A DNA stretch of 64,000 nucleotides from Advenella sp048381675 (GTDB lineage Bacteria; Pseudomonadota; Gammaproteobacteria; Burkholderiales; Burkholderiaceae_B), in contig NZ_JBLWIS010000001.1 of NCBI RefSeq assembly GCF_048381675.1, positions 62,001-126,000 of the forward strand, read 5' to 3'. The first letter of the stretch is position 1. Each line of letters starts with the position of its first letter. Of this stretch, positions 53,331-61,260 are shown in pieces. The position numbers and the translations under genes are program-made. Below the pieces are notes generated by a model that did not search any database, had not been told where the DNA came from, and saw nothing but the letters and a program-made list of their open reading frames with translations.

Positions 53331-54287
53331 ATGTTCAAAATCAGTCTGGATGCCTTGCATTTGCTGGATGCAATCGATAGGCATGGTTCGTTTGCCGGTG
53401 CTGCCAAGGAGTTGTTCCGGGTGCCTTCCGCTGTTTCTTATACGGTACAGAAGCTGGAAGAAAACCTGGACGTTAAATTGTTTGAACGCAGTGGTCCTAA
53501 AATCAGCCTGACCCGTGCTGGCAGTGAGTTGTTGAAAGAGGGGAGGGTGCTCATGCAAGCGGCAGCCGAGCTTGAGAACAGGGTGCAGCGCGTTGCCAGC
53601 GGATGGGAAACCGAGTTGCGAATTGGTATCAATACCATGTTTTCTTCGCTTTGCCTGAAGGATGACTTGCAGGCTTTTCATCAGGAAACCAGCCAAACGG
53701 GTATTCGGATTTCCGAAGAGGTGCTGTCTGGTACGTGGGAATCCCTTCAGGATGGGCGGACCGATATTTTTATTGGTGTCACGATTGATAACATTACAAT
53801 AAGTGGCGGGTTCCATACGCATTTGATTGGGCAGATGCCATTTGGTTTTGTGGTGTCACCCAGCCATCCGCTGGCGCAACTTGATCGTCCATTGACGCAG
53901 GCTGATTTGCTGGCCCACCATGCCATTGTGGTGTCCGATTCTGCCAGAAGGTTGCCTGCCCGAACAGTAGGTGTGCTTTCGGGTCAGTCCAGTATTACGG
54001 TGCCTAATTTGTTAAGTAAGTTTGAGTATCAGTTGGCAGGCCTTGGGTTTGGGTTTTTGCCAGCGCCTTATGTCGAAGAGGCGGTACGGCAGCGCTTGCT
54101 GGTTGAAAAGGAAGTGAATATTCCGAAGCCAATTGAGACTTTTTATGTTGCGTGGCGAAATGAGTCGCCAGGGAAGGCATTGGCTTGGTGGCAGAAAAGG
54201 CTGACAAGGCCCGATTTGTTTGAGCGTATGGTGGCTTTTACCAGAATGCAGTTGTATAAACGGCCGCAGCTTTTTCAGATTGCTTGA
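53331..54287 (+). CDS. LysR-family transcriptional regulator
   Basis: 318 aa. HTH at residues about 5-55 (LHLLDAIDRHGSFAGAAKELFRVPSAVSYTVQKLEENLDVKLFERSG) and a LysR substrate-binding domain thereafter. The first helices match the LTTR consensus. It is divergent from the pirin gene, its likely target. Followed by a repeat-rich region. Confidence 0.94.
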   Translation: MFKISLDALHLLDAIDRHGSFAGAAKELFRVPSAVSYTVQKLEENLDVKLFERSGPKISLTRAGSELLKEGRVLMQAAAELENRVQRVASGWETELRIGINTMFSSLCLKDDLQAFHQETSQTGIRISEEVLSGTWESLQDGRTDIFIGVTIDNITISGGFHTHLIGQMPFGFVVSPSHPLAQLDRPLTQADLLAHHAIVVSDSARRLPARTVGVLSGQSSITVPNLLSKFEYQLAGLGFGFLPAPYVEEAVRQRLLVEKEVNIPKPIETFYVAWRNESPGKALAWWQKRLTRPDLFERMVAFTRMQLYKRPQLFQIA

Positions 54288-54343
54288 CGGATTTTTAATT
54301 GGTTGTTGTTTTTTTTGATGGTTTTGGGTTCTTGGCTGGCGGC

Positions 54344-54415
54344 GCGCAATCACCCTGCAGCTTTGCTCCGACGCCGCTGCGCGCCGAAGTCGCTGCATCT
54401 GCAGGATGATTGCGC
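54344..54415 (-). repeat. Stem-core element, copy 1
   Basis: Left arm GCGCAATCACCCTGCAG (54344-54360) and right arm CTGCAGGATGATTGCGC (54399-54415) are complementary at 16 of 17 positions. The exception is C against A on this strand but G against U on the other. The core lies at 54361-54398, reverse orientation. Followed by TTTTT. Confidence 0.9.
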
Positions 54416-54519
54416 TTTTTATGTTTCATAGGTATGAGTTCTATTAGCCACCGGTACTATAAACAAGCAAATTTCAGTATAAAAATGGCTGTGTGCATAA
54501 TTTCCTAAAACTGGCAAAA

Positions 54520-54597
54520 GGTGTGGAGAGTGCTGTCCCCTGCAGCGACTTCGGCGCGTAGCGGCGTCGGAGCAAAGGGGACAGCACTTTCCGCACC
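54520..54597 (+). repeat. Stem-core element, copy 2
   Basis: 21-nt arms at 54520-54540 and 54577-54597 form 19 Watson-Crick pairs and two G.U wobble pairs. The inner 12 bp (AGTGCTGTCCCC end) are perfect. The 36-nt core occupies 54541-54576 in forward orientation. Confidence 0.9.
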
Positions 54598-54658
54598 GCT
54601 ATAAAAATAGAATTCAGAAAAATATTCGCCAAGAAATTATTCAATCAGCCCGTTGCTA

Positions 54659-54756
54659 TATGCAACCATCCTGTCGCTTCGTTTGAATGTTTGATTGTTT
54701 TATGCAACCACCCTGTCGCTTCGTTTGAATGTTTGATTGTTTTATGCAACCACCCC
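54659..54756. repeat. Two 42-bp direct repeats plus partial third
   Basis: Units start at 54659, 54701 and 54743 with TATGCAACCA. Units 1 and 2 differ by one base in 42 (T/C); unit 3 matches for about 14 nt and continues into a different GC hairpin (AGGCTTCGCCT). Confidence 0.85.
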
Positions 54757-54837
54757 GTCAGGCTTCGCCTGCCACCCCTCCACAGAGGGGAATGGAAAAC
54801 GCAGTCTGGACATGAAGTCACAGACTGCGCATCAACA

Positions 54838-54963
54838 TCTAATCAGGTTAATGTATCTAGTCAGGTTAATGTATCTAGTCAGGTTAATGTATCTAGTCAG
54901 ATTAATGGCTCTAACCAGGTTAATGCCTCTAACCAGATGAATGCATCCAATCAGACTCAGATA
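54838..54963. repeat. 18-bp tandem repeat array at the acyl-CoA dehydrogenase 3' end
   Basis: Seven units of the form TCTAGTCAGGTTAATGTA. Those farthest from the gene are nearly identical; those next to it are more diverged. The last unit overlaps the dehydrogenase stop codon at 54957. In one forward frame it would encode SSQVNV repeats, but no gene is supported. Confidence 0.88.
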
Positions 54964-56111
54964 GAATCATTCCTGATCAAATCCTTGGCAATAATCACTT
55001 GCTGGATCTGTGAAGTACCTTCATACAATCTGAACAAACGAACATCGCGGTAGAAACGTTCGATGCCATATTCAGATACATAACCGGCACCACCAAAAAT
55101 CTGAACGGCACGGTCGGCTACGCGGCAGCACATTTCGGTAGAGAAATACTTGGCACAAGAAGCCAATGCAGAAACATTCTCACCGGCATCACGACGACGG
55201 GCGGCATCAAGAATCATGCACTCGGCAGCGTAAATTTCGGCTTTGCTGTCTGCCAGCATGCCTTGAATCAATTGGAAATTGGCAATAGGCTGACCAAATT
55301 GCTTACGGTCTTTTGCATAATTCAGGGCATCGCGCAGCATGCGTTTGGCGGCACCGGTTGCAATAGAAGAAATATGCAGGCGGCCTTTATCCAGCACCTT
55401 CATCGCTGTTTTAAAACCAACGCCTTCCACGCCACCAATCAGTTGGCTGGCAGGAATACGGCAGTTTTCAAAAATCACGTCACAAGTATGTGCGCCTTTC
55501 TGGCCCATTTTCTTGTCGATTTTGCCTAATGACAAGCCGGGGGTGTTGGCTTCAACGATAAAGGCGGAAATGCCACCAGCGCCTTTGATTTCGTTGGAAG
55601 TACGTGCCATGACCGTGAAAATACCGGCATGGGGAGCGTTGGTAATATAGCGTTTGGTGCCGTTCAGTACGTAAAAATCACCATCACGAACCGCAGTGGT
55701 GCGCAGGGAGCCTGCATCGGAACCTGCTTCAGGCTCGGTCAGGGCAAATGAACCAATGAGTTCACCGGCTGCCATGCGAGGCAGGTACTTTTCTTTCTGC
55801 TCTGGTGTGCCGTCGATAATAATACCAGAGCCGCCAATGCCGTTATTGGTACCGATGAAAGAACGGAAAGCAGGAGAAGTTTGGCCCAGTTCAAAGCCAA
55901 TGCGCACTTCCTCTTCCATTGTCAAACCCAGGCCACCGTACTCTTCGGGCAAGGTCAGGCCAAAAAGGCCCAGTTCTTTCATTTGCTCAATGATTTCCGC
56001 GGGGATTTGATCAGTTTCCGCGACTTGCTCCTCGGCTGGGACGAGTACTTCGTTAATAAAGCGACGAAGGCTGTCCTCTAATAATGTCTGGGTTTCTTGA
56101 TCTCTAATCAT
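54957..56111 (-). CDS. Acyl-CoA dehydrogenase
   Basis: 384 aa, standard length. FALTEPEAGSDAGSLRTTAVRDGD near residue 120 (FAD and substrate), VQIFGGAGYVSEYGIERFYRDVRLFRLYEGTSQIQ near 340-375, with catalytic Glu in YEGTSQ. It oxidises an acyl-CoA and passes electrons to ETF. Third gene of an operon with nitronate monooxygenase-like and enoyl-CoA hydratase genes; the start overlaps the hydratase stop by 4 nt. Confidence 0.95.
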   Translation of the reverse strand: MIRDQETQTLLEDSLRRFINEVLVPAEEQVAETDQIPAEIIEQMKELGLFGLTLPEEYGGLGLTMEEEVRIGFELGQTSPAFRSFIGTNNGIGGSGIIIDGTPEQKEKYLPRMAAGELIGSFALTEPEAGSDAGSLRTTAVRDGDFYVLNGTKRYITNAPHAGIFTVMARTSNEIKGAGGISAFIVEANTPGLSLGKIDKKMGQKGAHTCDVIFENCRIPASQLIGGVEGVGFKTAMKVLDKGRLHISSIATGAAKRMLRDALNYAKDRKQFGQPIANFQLIQGMLADSKAEIYAAECMILDAARRRDAGENVSALASCAKYFSTEMCCRVADRAVQIFGGAGYVSEYGIERFYRDVRLFRLYEGTSQIQQVIIAKDLIRNDSI

Positions 56112-56863
56112 GATTTCAACTTCTCTGGTTTAGTAAAAAACTGCTGGAATGCTGCTTGTGCCTCGTCAGAAACAAGGCATTTGATGAAAGCCTCACGTTC
56201 GCAGTCAAGGGTTTCGTTAATCAACGGGATTAAAGTCCTTTTTAACAGGGACTTGGTGGTTTTTAATGACAACAAAGACTGTGCAGCCATCGTACTTGCT
56301 ATTTTACTTGCTTTAGCCAGGGTTTCGCCCGGAGGAACAAGCTCATTAATGAATTTGCTCTCAAAGGCCTCTTGGGCGCTAAAGGGCTGGCCGAGATACA
56401 GCCACTCGTTGGCTTTGCGGATACCGACATACTGTGCCAATAATACACTGGAAGCGCCTTCCGGACACAATCCCAGCGGGACAAACGGAATCCGGAAAGT
56501 CGTGTCGCTGGCGGCAATAATAAAATCACAGTGCATCAGCATGGTAACACCAATGCCGATGGCTGCGCCTTCCACAGCGGCAATCACGGGGATATCTGTT
56601 TTGACCAGCGCTTTCAGGAAACGCAGACCAGGACTTTCTCCTGCGGGTTTGCTTTGGAAATCACGCAGGTCATTGCCAGCCGTAAAGTATTGCTGTGCGC
56701 CTTGCAGGATAATCGCATGCAAGTCATTGCGTCCGGTAGCGGATGCAAATGCCTCGGTAAGGGCGTCATAGGTTGCCGAGTCCAGGGCATTGCGCCGCTC
56801 GGGGCGATTAATGGTAATCGTCAGCACCTTATTGTGCTCGGATAACAGAACAGTTGGGCTCAT
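56108..56863 (-). CDS. Enoyl-CoA hydratase/isomerase
   Basis: 251 aa. FTAGNDLRDFQS near residue 62 and AVEGAAIGIGVTMLMHCDFIIAA near 97 form the oxyanion hole. Only limited catalytic Glu candidates (LCPEGASSVLLAQ) are seen, so it may be an isomerase. Overlaps the downstream acyl-CoA dehydrogenase by 4 nt (translational coupling) and lies 54 bp from the nitronate monooxygenase-like gene. Confidence 0.92.
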   Translation of the reverse strand: MSPTVLLSEHNKVLTITINRPERRNALDSATYDALTEAFASATGRNDLHAIILQGAQQYFTAGNDLRDFQSKPAGESPGLRFLKALVKTDIPVIAAVEGAAIGIGVTMLMHCDFIIAASDTTFRIPFVPLGLCPEGASSVLLAQYVGIRKANEWLYLGQPFSAQEAFESKFINELVPPGETLAKASKIASTMAAQSLLSLKTTKSLLKRTLIPLINETLDCEREAFIKCLVSDEAQAAFQQFFTKPEKLKS

Positions 56864-56917
56864 GGGTTCTCCGCCAGGGGTATGGATGACAGTCTCGCGA
56901 ACGGGTTGTTCATAAGA

Positions 56918-57883
56918 TTACAGTTCTGCCATGATGCGCTGCCGGGCGGCCGCATATTCTTGTTGCATGTTCTTAACGATGTCAGCAGTGCTCTCAATTG
57001 AGTCAATACTGCCTACGCCCTGGCCGGCGCCCCAGATGTCTTTCCAGGGCTTGACCCGGGTAGAACCAAAGTTGGTGGCCAGTTTTTCTTCTTCGGTCAG
57101 GTTTTCGGGGTTCAGGCCTGCGGCAATAATGCTGGGGGTAAGATAGTTGCCAGGAATGCCGGTAAAAAACGGGGTGTATAAAATATCTTTGGCCGCAGAC
57201 TCGACGATCATTTTTTTGTAGCGCTCATCGGCATTGGCTTCATGGCTGGCAATAAAGCGGGTGCCAATATAGGCGAAGTCAGCGCCCAGGGCACGGGCGG
57301 CCAGAATGCTGCTGCCATTGGTAATTGAACCGGATAGCGCAATCGGGCCATCAAAAAATTTGCGTACTTCGGGCAAAATCGCAAAAGGACTTAATTTCCC
57401 GGCATGTCCTCCCGCACCGCTAGCCACCAGGATAAGGCCGTCTACACCGGCTTCCAGGGCTTTTTCCGCGTGGCGGATTGTGGTTACGTCGTGGAAAACC
57501 AGACCGCCCCATTCATGCACATGCTTAACCACGTCATCGGGCGCCCTTAGGCTGGTAATGATCATGGGAACCTTGTGCTTGGCACAGGTTTGCATGTCGC
57601 TGTCCAGCCGGTCATTTGACGCGTGAATAATTTGGTTGATGGCGAAAGGCGCTACTTTGCGTTCGGGCTCTTTGGTTCGCACATCATCAAGGGTTTCGGT
57701 GATTTGTGCCAGCCAGTCATCAAGCAGTTCTGCTGGGCGGGCGTTTAAGGCAGGCATAGACCCAATGACACCACTTTTACATTGTTCAATGACCAGTGTG
57801 GGGCTTGAAACGATGAACATGGGCGAGCAAATAACGGGGAGTGTCATTTGTTGGTGAAGTTTTTCAACGATGGGGTTTGTCAT
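56918..57883 (-). CDS. Nitronate monooxygenase-like FMN enzyme (NPD family)
   Basis: 321 aa from the ATG at 57883; GAGG lies 10 nt upstream. The frame is open 36 codons further but without a start signal. LPVICSPMFIVSSPTLVIEQCKSG at the N-terminus, LVASGAGGHAGKLSPFAILPEV near 175 and FIASHEANADERYK near 235 mark the 2-nitropropane dioxygenase fold. Often found with acyl-CoA catabolic genes, where it may act as an FMN-dependent oxidoreductase on a CoA ester. First gene of the leftward operon. Confidence 0.93.
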   Translation of the reverse strand: MTNPIVEKLHQQMTLPVICSPMFIVSSPTLVIEQCKSGVIGSMPALNARPAELLDDWLAQITETLDDVRTKEPERKVAPFAINQIIHASNDRLDSDMQTCAKHKVPMIITSLRAPDDVVKHVHEWGGLVFHDVTTIRHAEKALEAGVDGLILVASGAGGHAGKLSPFAILPEVRKFFDGPIALSGSITNGSSILAARALGADFAYIGTRFIASHEANADERYKKMIVESAAKDILYTPFFTGIPGNYLTPSIIAAGLNPENLTEEEKLATNFGSTRVKPWKDIWGAGQGVGSIDSIESTADIVKNMQQEYAAARQRIMAEL

Positions 57884-58262
57884 TAGGTATGCCTCAAAAT
57901 AAAGTTGTTGTTTTGCAATGCGGTATAGAATAGGGTATGGGAAACCAGGATAACTGTTGGCTAGCCGGCCACGGAATACTGTTTTTTTCACCTAATCAAC
58001 TATTCTGATAGCTGATTTTAACGGTTTATATCACCCTACGCTAATCAGATTTCATGAATGCCATAATCGGGTGAGATGAAGTTGAAAGGGTGTGCCGGTT
58101 TTTCCGTAACTATCCATAATTCCGCATGGCAAAATATATTTTCATTATTGTTACTGTGTGGTAGCATGCATTAAAAAATTACAGGGCACCGGCAAGCGGT
58201 TCAAATTTGTGTTTTTCCGTGTTTGCCAAGGCCAATTGTTTCCTGATTATAAATAAAAGAAC
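57884..58262. promoter_or_regulatory. Divergent promoter region with two IclR-type palindromes
   Basis: 379 bp between the nitronate monooxygenase-like operon and the iclR gene. Two half-symmetric sites resemble those at 62490 and 62637: TTTTGCAATGCGGTA (57911-57925) and ATTCCGCATGGCAAAAT (58119-58135). Otherwise AT-rich, no gene seen. Confidence 0.65.
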
Positions 58263-59090
58263 ATGACATTATCCAAACTTTCCAACAGCTCAGTCAGCCT
58301 GACTGATTCCGTTATACAAAAATATAAAGATGACCGCCATTTTGTGACTGCCCTGGCCCGTGGCCTTGAGGTCCTGGCCTGTTTCCGTTCGGGCAACAAG
58401 GTGCTCAGCAACCAGGAAATTGCCCTGCGCTGCGGTTTGCCCAAGTCAACGGTTTCACGGCTTACTTCCACGCTGATTAAACTGGGTTATTTAACCCAGG
58501 ATGAAACCAGTGGCAAATATCGTCTGGGCATGGCGACTTTGTCGTTAGGGGTGGGTATGCTGGCCAAACTGGATATTCGCCAGTTGGCGCGTCCGCTGAT
58601 GCAAGAGGTGGCTGATTTTTCCCAGGGTATGGTAACGCTGGGCGCGCGTGACCGGCTTTCAATGCTGTATATAGAAAATTGTCGCAGCCGCTCGGCGCTT
58701 ACGCTAAGTCTTGATGTGGGGGCCCGCATTCCAATTGCCACGTCATCGATGGGAAGGGCGTATTTGGCTGAGTCTAGCCAGGCCGAGCGTAACGAGATTA
58801 TAGAGCGTGTGCAAGAGCTGGATGAGCAGTCAAGTGAAGCGATTATTGCCGGGATTAACCAGGCAATGCAAGATTATGAGCGCTTGGGGTGCACGTGTTC
58901 TTTTGGCGATTGGTTAAAAGACGTGAATGCGATTGCTGTGGGTGTGAATTTGGGTCCCAATTATCCCATTATGGCGCTTAGCTGTGGCGGGCCGTCTTTT
59001 AGCTTGTCTGCTGATTTCCTGCTTGAAGAAGTCCGTCCGCGGCTGCAGGGAATTGTGCAGCGGCTGAAAGAATCCATGGGGCAGGTGTAG
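58263..59090 (+). CDS. IclR-family transcriptional regulator
   Basis: 275 aa. HTH about residues 25-85 (VTALARGLEVLACFRSGNKVLSNQEIALRCGLPKSTVSRLTSTLIKLGYL), IclR effector domain after (YRLGMATLSLGVGMLAKLDIRQLARPLMQEV, MLYIENCRSRS, IPIATSSMGRAYLA). It probably controls the nearby acyl-CoA operons through the TTCCGCA-type palindromes listed here. Confidence 0.94.
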   Translation: MTLSKLSNSSVSLTDSVIQKYKDDRHFVTALARGLEVLACFRSGNKVLSNQEIALRCGLPKSTVSRLTSTLIKLGYLTQDETSGKYRLGMATLSLGVGMLAKLDIRQLARPLMQEVADFSQGMVTLGARDRLSMLYIENCRSRSALTLSLDVGARIPIATSSMGRAYLAESSQAERNEIIERVQELDEQSSEAIIAGINQAMQDYERLGCTCSFGDWLKDVNAIAVGVNLGPNYPIMALSCGGPSFSLSADFLLEEVRPRLQGIVQRLKESMGQV

Positions 59091-59109
59091 GGGGCTTCAA
59101 GCCAGGGCT

Positions 59110-59136
59110 TCGTTGCCACACTCCTGCGTGGTAACG
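59110..59136. repeat. REP-like palindrome, copy 15
   Basis: TCGTTGCCACACTCCTGCGT, right arm GTGGTAACG. Partly diverged. Confidence 0.65.
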
Positions 59137-59157
59137 CCTGGTTTCTTAATAAACAGC

Positions 59158-59233
59158 GCGGGGATTCATCTTGCAGGTTTGCTCCGACGCCGCTACGCGC
59201 CGAAGTCGCCGCACCTGCAAGATGAATCCCCGC
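59158..59233 (-). repeat. Stem-core element, copy 3
   Basis: 20-nt arms at 59158-59177 and 59214-59233 are perfectly complementary (GCGGGGATTC... on the left). The core at 59178-59213 is in reverse orientation and differs from the others at two positions only. Confidence 0.92.
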
Positions 59234-59381
59234 TTTGTCAGTTTCAAGAAGGCTGACTCACAGATCAATTTCTTTTTTGGCTGTAATCCAGTTCCCGTGC
59301 TATGCGTGTGAACTCCCTAGGCATTTCAGAATAGGCAGTGCGGCTTAAGATAAATTTTCTTCTGAACTCTGAAGTAACGCA

Positions 59382-59462
59382 AGTGCGCCAAGCACCACCC
59401 CCACTGCAGCGACTTCGGCGCGAAGCGGCGTCGGAGCAAAGTGGGGGTGGTGCTTGGCGCAC
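59382..59462 (+). repeat. Stem-core element, copy 4
   Basis: 22-nt arms at 59383-59404 and 59441-59462, plus one further T-A pair, form a perfect 23-bp stem. The forward core is at 59405-59440. The arm sequence is unrelated to the arms of copies 1-3. Confidence 0.92.
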
Positions 59463-59516
59463 GTTGTTTGCAACGAGTTTGATTTATGTATGCCCGAGTG
59501 AGAGTCAACTGATTAT

Positions 59517-59574
59517 GAGTTCCCACGCTAAAGCATTGGAACTAGTGGGCTCTCACGCTGGAGCATGGGAGCTA
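59517..59574. repeat. REP-like palindromes, copies 16-17 (degenerate)
   Basis: GAGTTCCCACGCTAAAGCAT then GGAACTAG, and CTCTCACGCTGGAGCATGGG. Two worn copies in tandem. Confidence 0.5.
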
Positions 59575-59596
59575 CCGGTACGAGACGCTGAATCGC

Positions 59597-60025
59597 TTAA
59601 GCTGGGCGCTTTTCAATCAGTGAAAACACCCCGCTGGCATTAAACACATTCTTGCCTTCAACCGTTAGCGCACAGCTGGCAAAAATCATCCGTTTGCCGG
59701 CACGATGAATCTTGACCCGTGCCTCCACCCAATCGCCTTCCCTGGCCGGTGACATAAACTCGCTGTTTAACGTCACCGTCACAAAAGACACCGGATGGTC
59801 ATAATGGGCCAAAATCGCATCACCGAAAGCATTATCGGCAATCGTCATCATCGTGCCACCATGGGCTACCCCGATCTTATTCAAATGCTCATGAGTCAGG
59901 CGGACACCTAAAACAGTATGCTTGCCATTCTCATCAACCTGTTCGAAATAAGGACCCGTCAAATCTGAAAAAGGGCTGTTCCTGTTCAACAAACGGAACC
60001 CGCTGGGAATATCGTGATTGCTCAT
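59597..60025 (-). CDS. PaaI-family thioesterase (hotdog fold)
   Basis: 142 aa. GVAHGGTMMTIADNAFGDAI is the hotdog active-site helix; SFVTVTLNSEFMSPAREGDWVEAR is the following strand. It likely hydrolyses an acyl- or aryl-CoA formed in the neighbouring acyl-CoA dehydrogenase operon. 23 bp downstream of the second dehydrogenase gene, same strand. Confidence 0.92.
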   Translation of the reverse strand: MSNHDIPSGFRLLNRNSPFSDLTGPYFEQVDENGKHTVLGVRLTHEHLNKIGVAHGGTMMTIADNAFGDAILAHYDHPVSFVTVTLNSEFMSPAREGDWVEARVKIHRAGKRMIFASCALTVEGKNVFNASGVFSLIEKRPA

Positions 60026-60048
60026 GGTGTTATTAGTATGTAAAAAAG

Positions 60049-61197
60049 TTAATTCAAAGGGACATCAAGCATATCACTATAGCGTTGCATATGGAAATCG
60101 TGATCGCCAAACATCGTGTTAATCAAATTAACACGCTTGTAAAAATGCGCCACATTCAGCTCATCGGTCACCCCCATGCCGCCATGCATCTGCACCGCTT
60201 CCTGGCTAACCTTGCGAGCCAGCTGACTAATATAAGCCTTCGCACCTGATGCCTTGAAAATCCGGTGCTGCAGGCTTTCGTTTTGCATCTCAATCGCAGC
60301 CAGCAGCGCCATTGAATTGGCCTGTTCAGCGGCAATTGCCATATCTGCCATGCGGTGCTGCAAGGCCTGGAAAGTGCCAATCGCCACGCCAAACTGCTTG
60401 CGGGTTTTCAGATACTCAAGGGTGGCATCATTCAAAGCTTTAATTAATCCAACCAGTTCGGCGCACAAGGCCACGTTGGTTTGGGCAATTGCATCCATAA
60501 TCGCGGGCAGGGCCTGTCCTTCTTCTCCCAGCAGGGCACTGGCGGGTACTTCGGCATTGTCCAGAACGATATCGGCGGCATAATGGCCGTCATGGGTTTT
60601 ATACTTTTTCAGTGTCACGCCGGGGGTGGCCGGATCCAGCAGGAAAACGCTAATCCCTTGCTCATCGCCGGTTGCGCCACTGGTGCGGGCTGATACCAAC
60701 AGCTGGCTCGCGCTGGGAGCGTCAATAACCATGGCTTTGTGTCCGTTCAGCACCCAGCCATTGGCCGACTTCGTGGCGGTAGTGGACACCATTTTTTCCA
60801 GGTAACGGAAGCCGGGTTCGTAATGGCCAAAGGCATAGGTGACGGAACCGTCGGCAATCCCGGCAATGAGTGTTTCTTTTTGCTCCGCTGTGCCTAGCGC
60901 GTTAATCAGGCCGCCTGAAAGCACGACGGTGCTTACATAAGGCTCTAAAATCAGACCGGGTGCCAGGGCTTTCATGACCAGATAAGTATCCAGCGGCGTG
61001 CCGTTCAGGCCACCCAGGTCTTCATGAAATGGCAGGGCTAAAATACCCAGCTCGGCGTAGGTATTCCAGGCATTGCGGTCATAGGCCTCGTCACTGGCGA
61101 CCAGTTTTCTTCTTGCTTCAAAAGCATAGTCTTTGTTAATAAACCGGCTGATGGTATCTTCCAGCGCCAGCTGTTCTTCTGTGAAATTAAAATCCAT
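60049..61197 (-). CDS. Acyl-CoA dehydrogenase (small subunit-like)
   Basis: 382 aa. MDFNFTEEQLALEDTISRF start. AFGHYEPGFRYLEKMVSTTA replaces the usual Thr/Gly-rich FAD loop, and HGGMGVTDELNVAHFYKRVNLI near the C-terminus replaces the catalytic Glu segment. Looks like the non-catalytic or divergent partner of a two-subunit acyl-CoA dehydrogenase, with the next gene as partner (inference). 63 bp downstream of that gene. Confidence 0.9.
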   Translation of the reverse strand: MDFNFTEEQLALEDTISRFINKDYAFEARRKLVASDEAYDRNAWNTYAELGILALPFHEDLGGLNGTPLDTYLVMKALAPGLILEPYVSTVVLSGGLINALGTAEQKETLIAGIADGSVTYAFGHYEPGFRYLEKMVSTTATKSANGWVLNGHKAMVIDAPSASQLLVSARTSGATGDEQGISVFLLDPATPGVTLKKYKTHDGHYAADIVLDNAEVPASALLGEEGQALPAIMDAIAQTNVALCAELVGLIKALNDATLEYLKTRKQFGVAIGTFQALQHRMADMAIAAEQANSMALLAAIEMQNESLQHRIFKASGAKAYISQLARKVSQEAVQMHGGMGVTDELNVAHFYKRVNLINTMFGDHDFHMQRYSDMLDVPLN

Positions 61198-61260
61198 GGA
61201 AAAGCTCCAGATATTCGTTTACTAAGTTCAGGTAAGTGGGTTCAATATTGCCGTTATGCC

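Larger units (their letters stand above)
54288..54956. other. Repeat-rich intergenic region between convergent genes
   Basis: 669 bp without a credible gene. It contains an inverted pair of stem-core elements (54344 and 54520), two 42-bp direct repeats (54659-54742) with a third partial unit, and an 18-bp tandem array (54838-54963). Confidence 0.85.
59091..59596. other. Repeat-rich intergenic region between convergent genes
   Basis: 506 bp with no credible gene. It holds a REP-like copy (59110), an inverted pair of stem-core elements (59158 and 59382) and two degenerate REP-like units (59517-59574). Confidence 0.85.

Noticed and set aside
54691..55053. Forward frame that reads through the 18-bp repeats (SSQVNV repeats)
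   Set aside because: Starts inside other repeats, overlaps the dehydrogenase gene and has no ribosome site; the periodicity comes from the 18-bp array.
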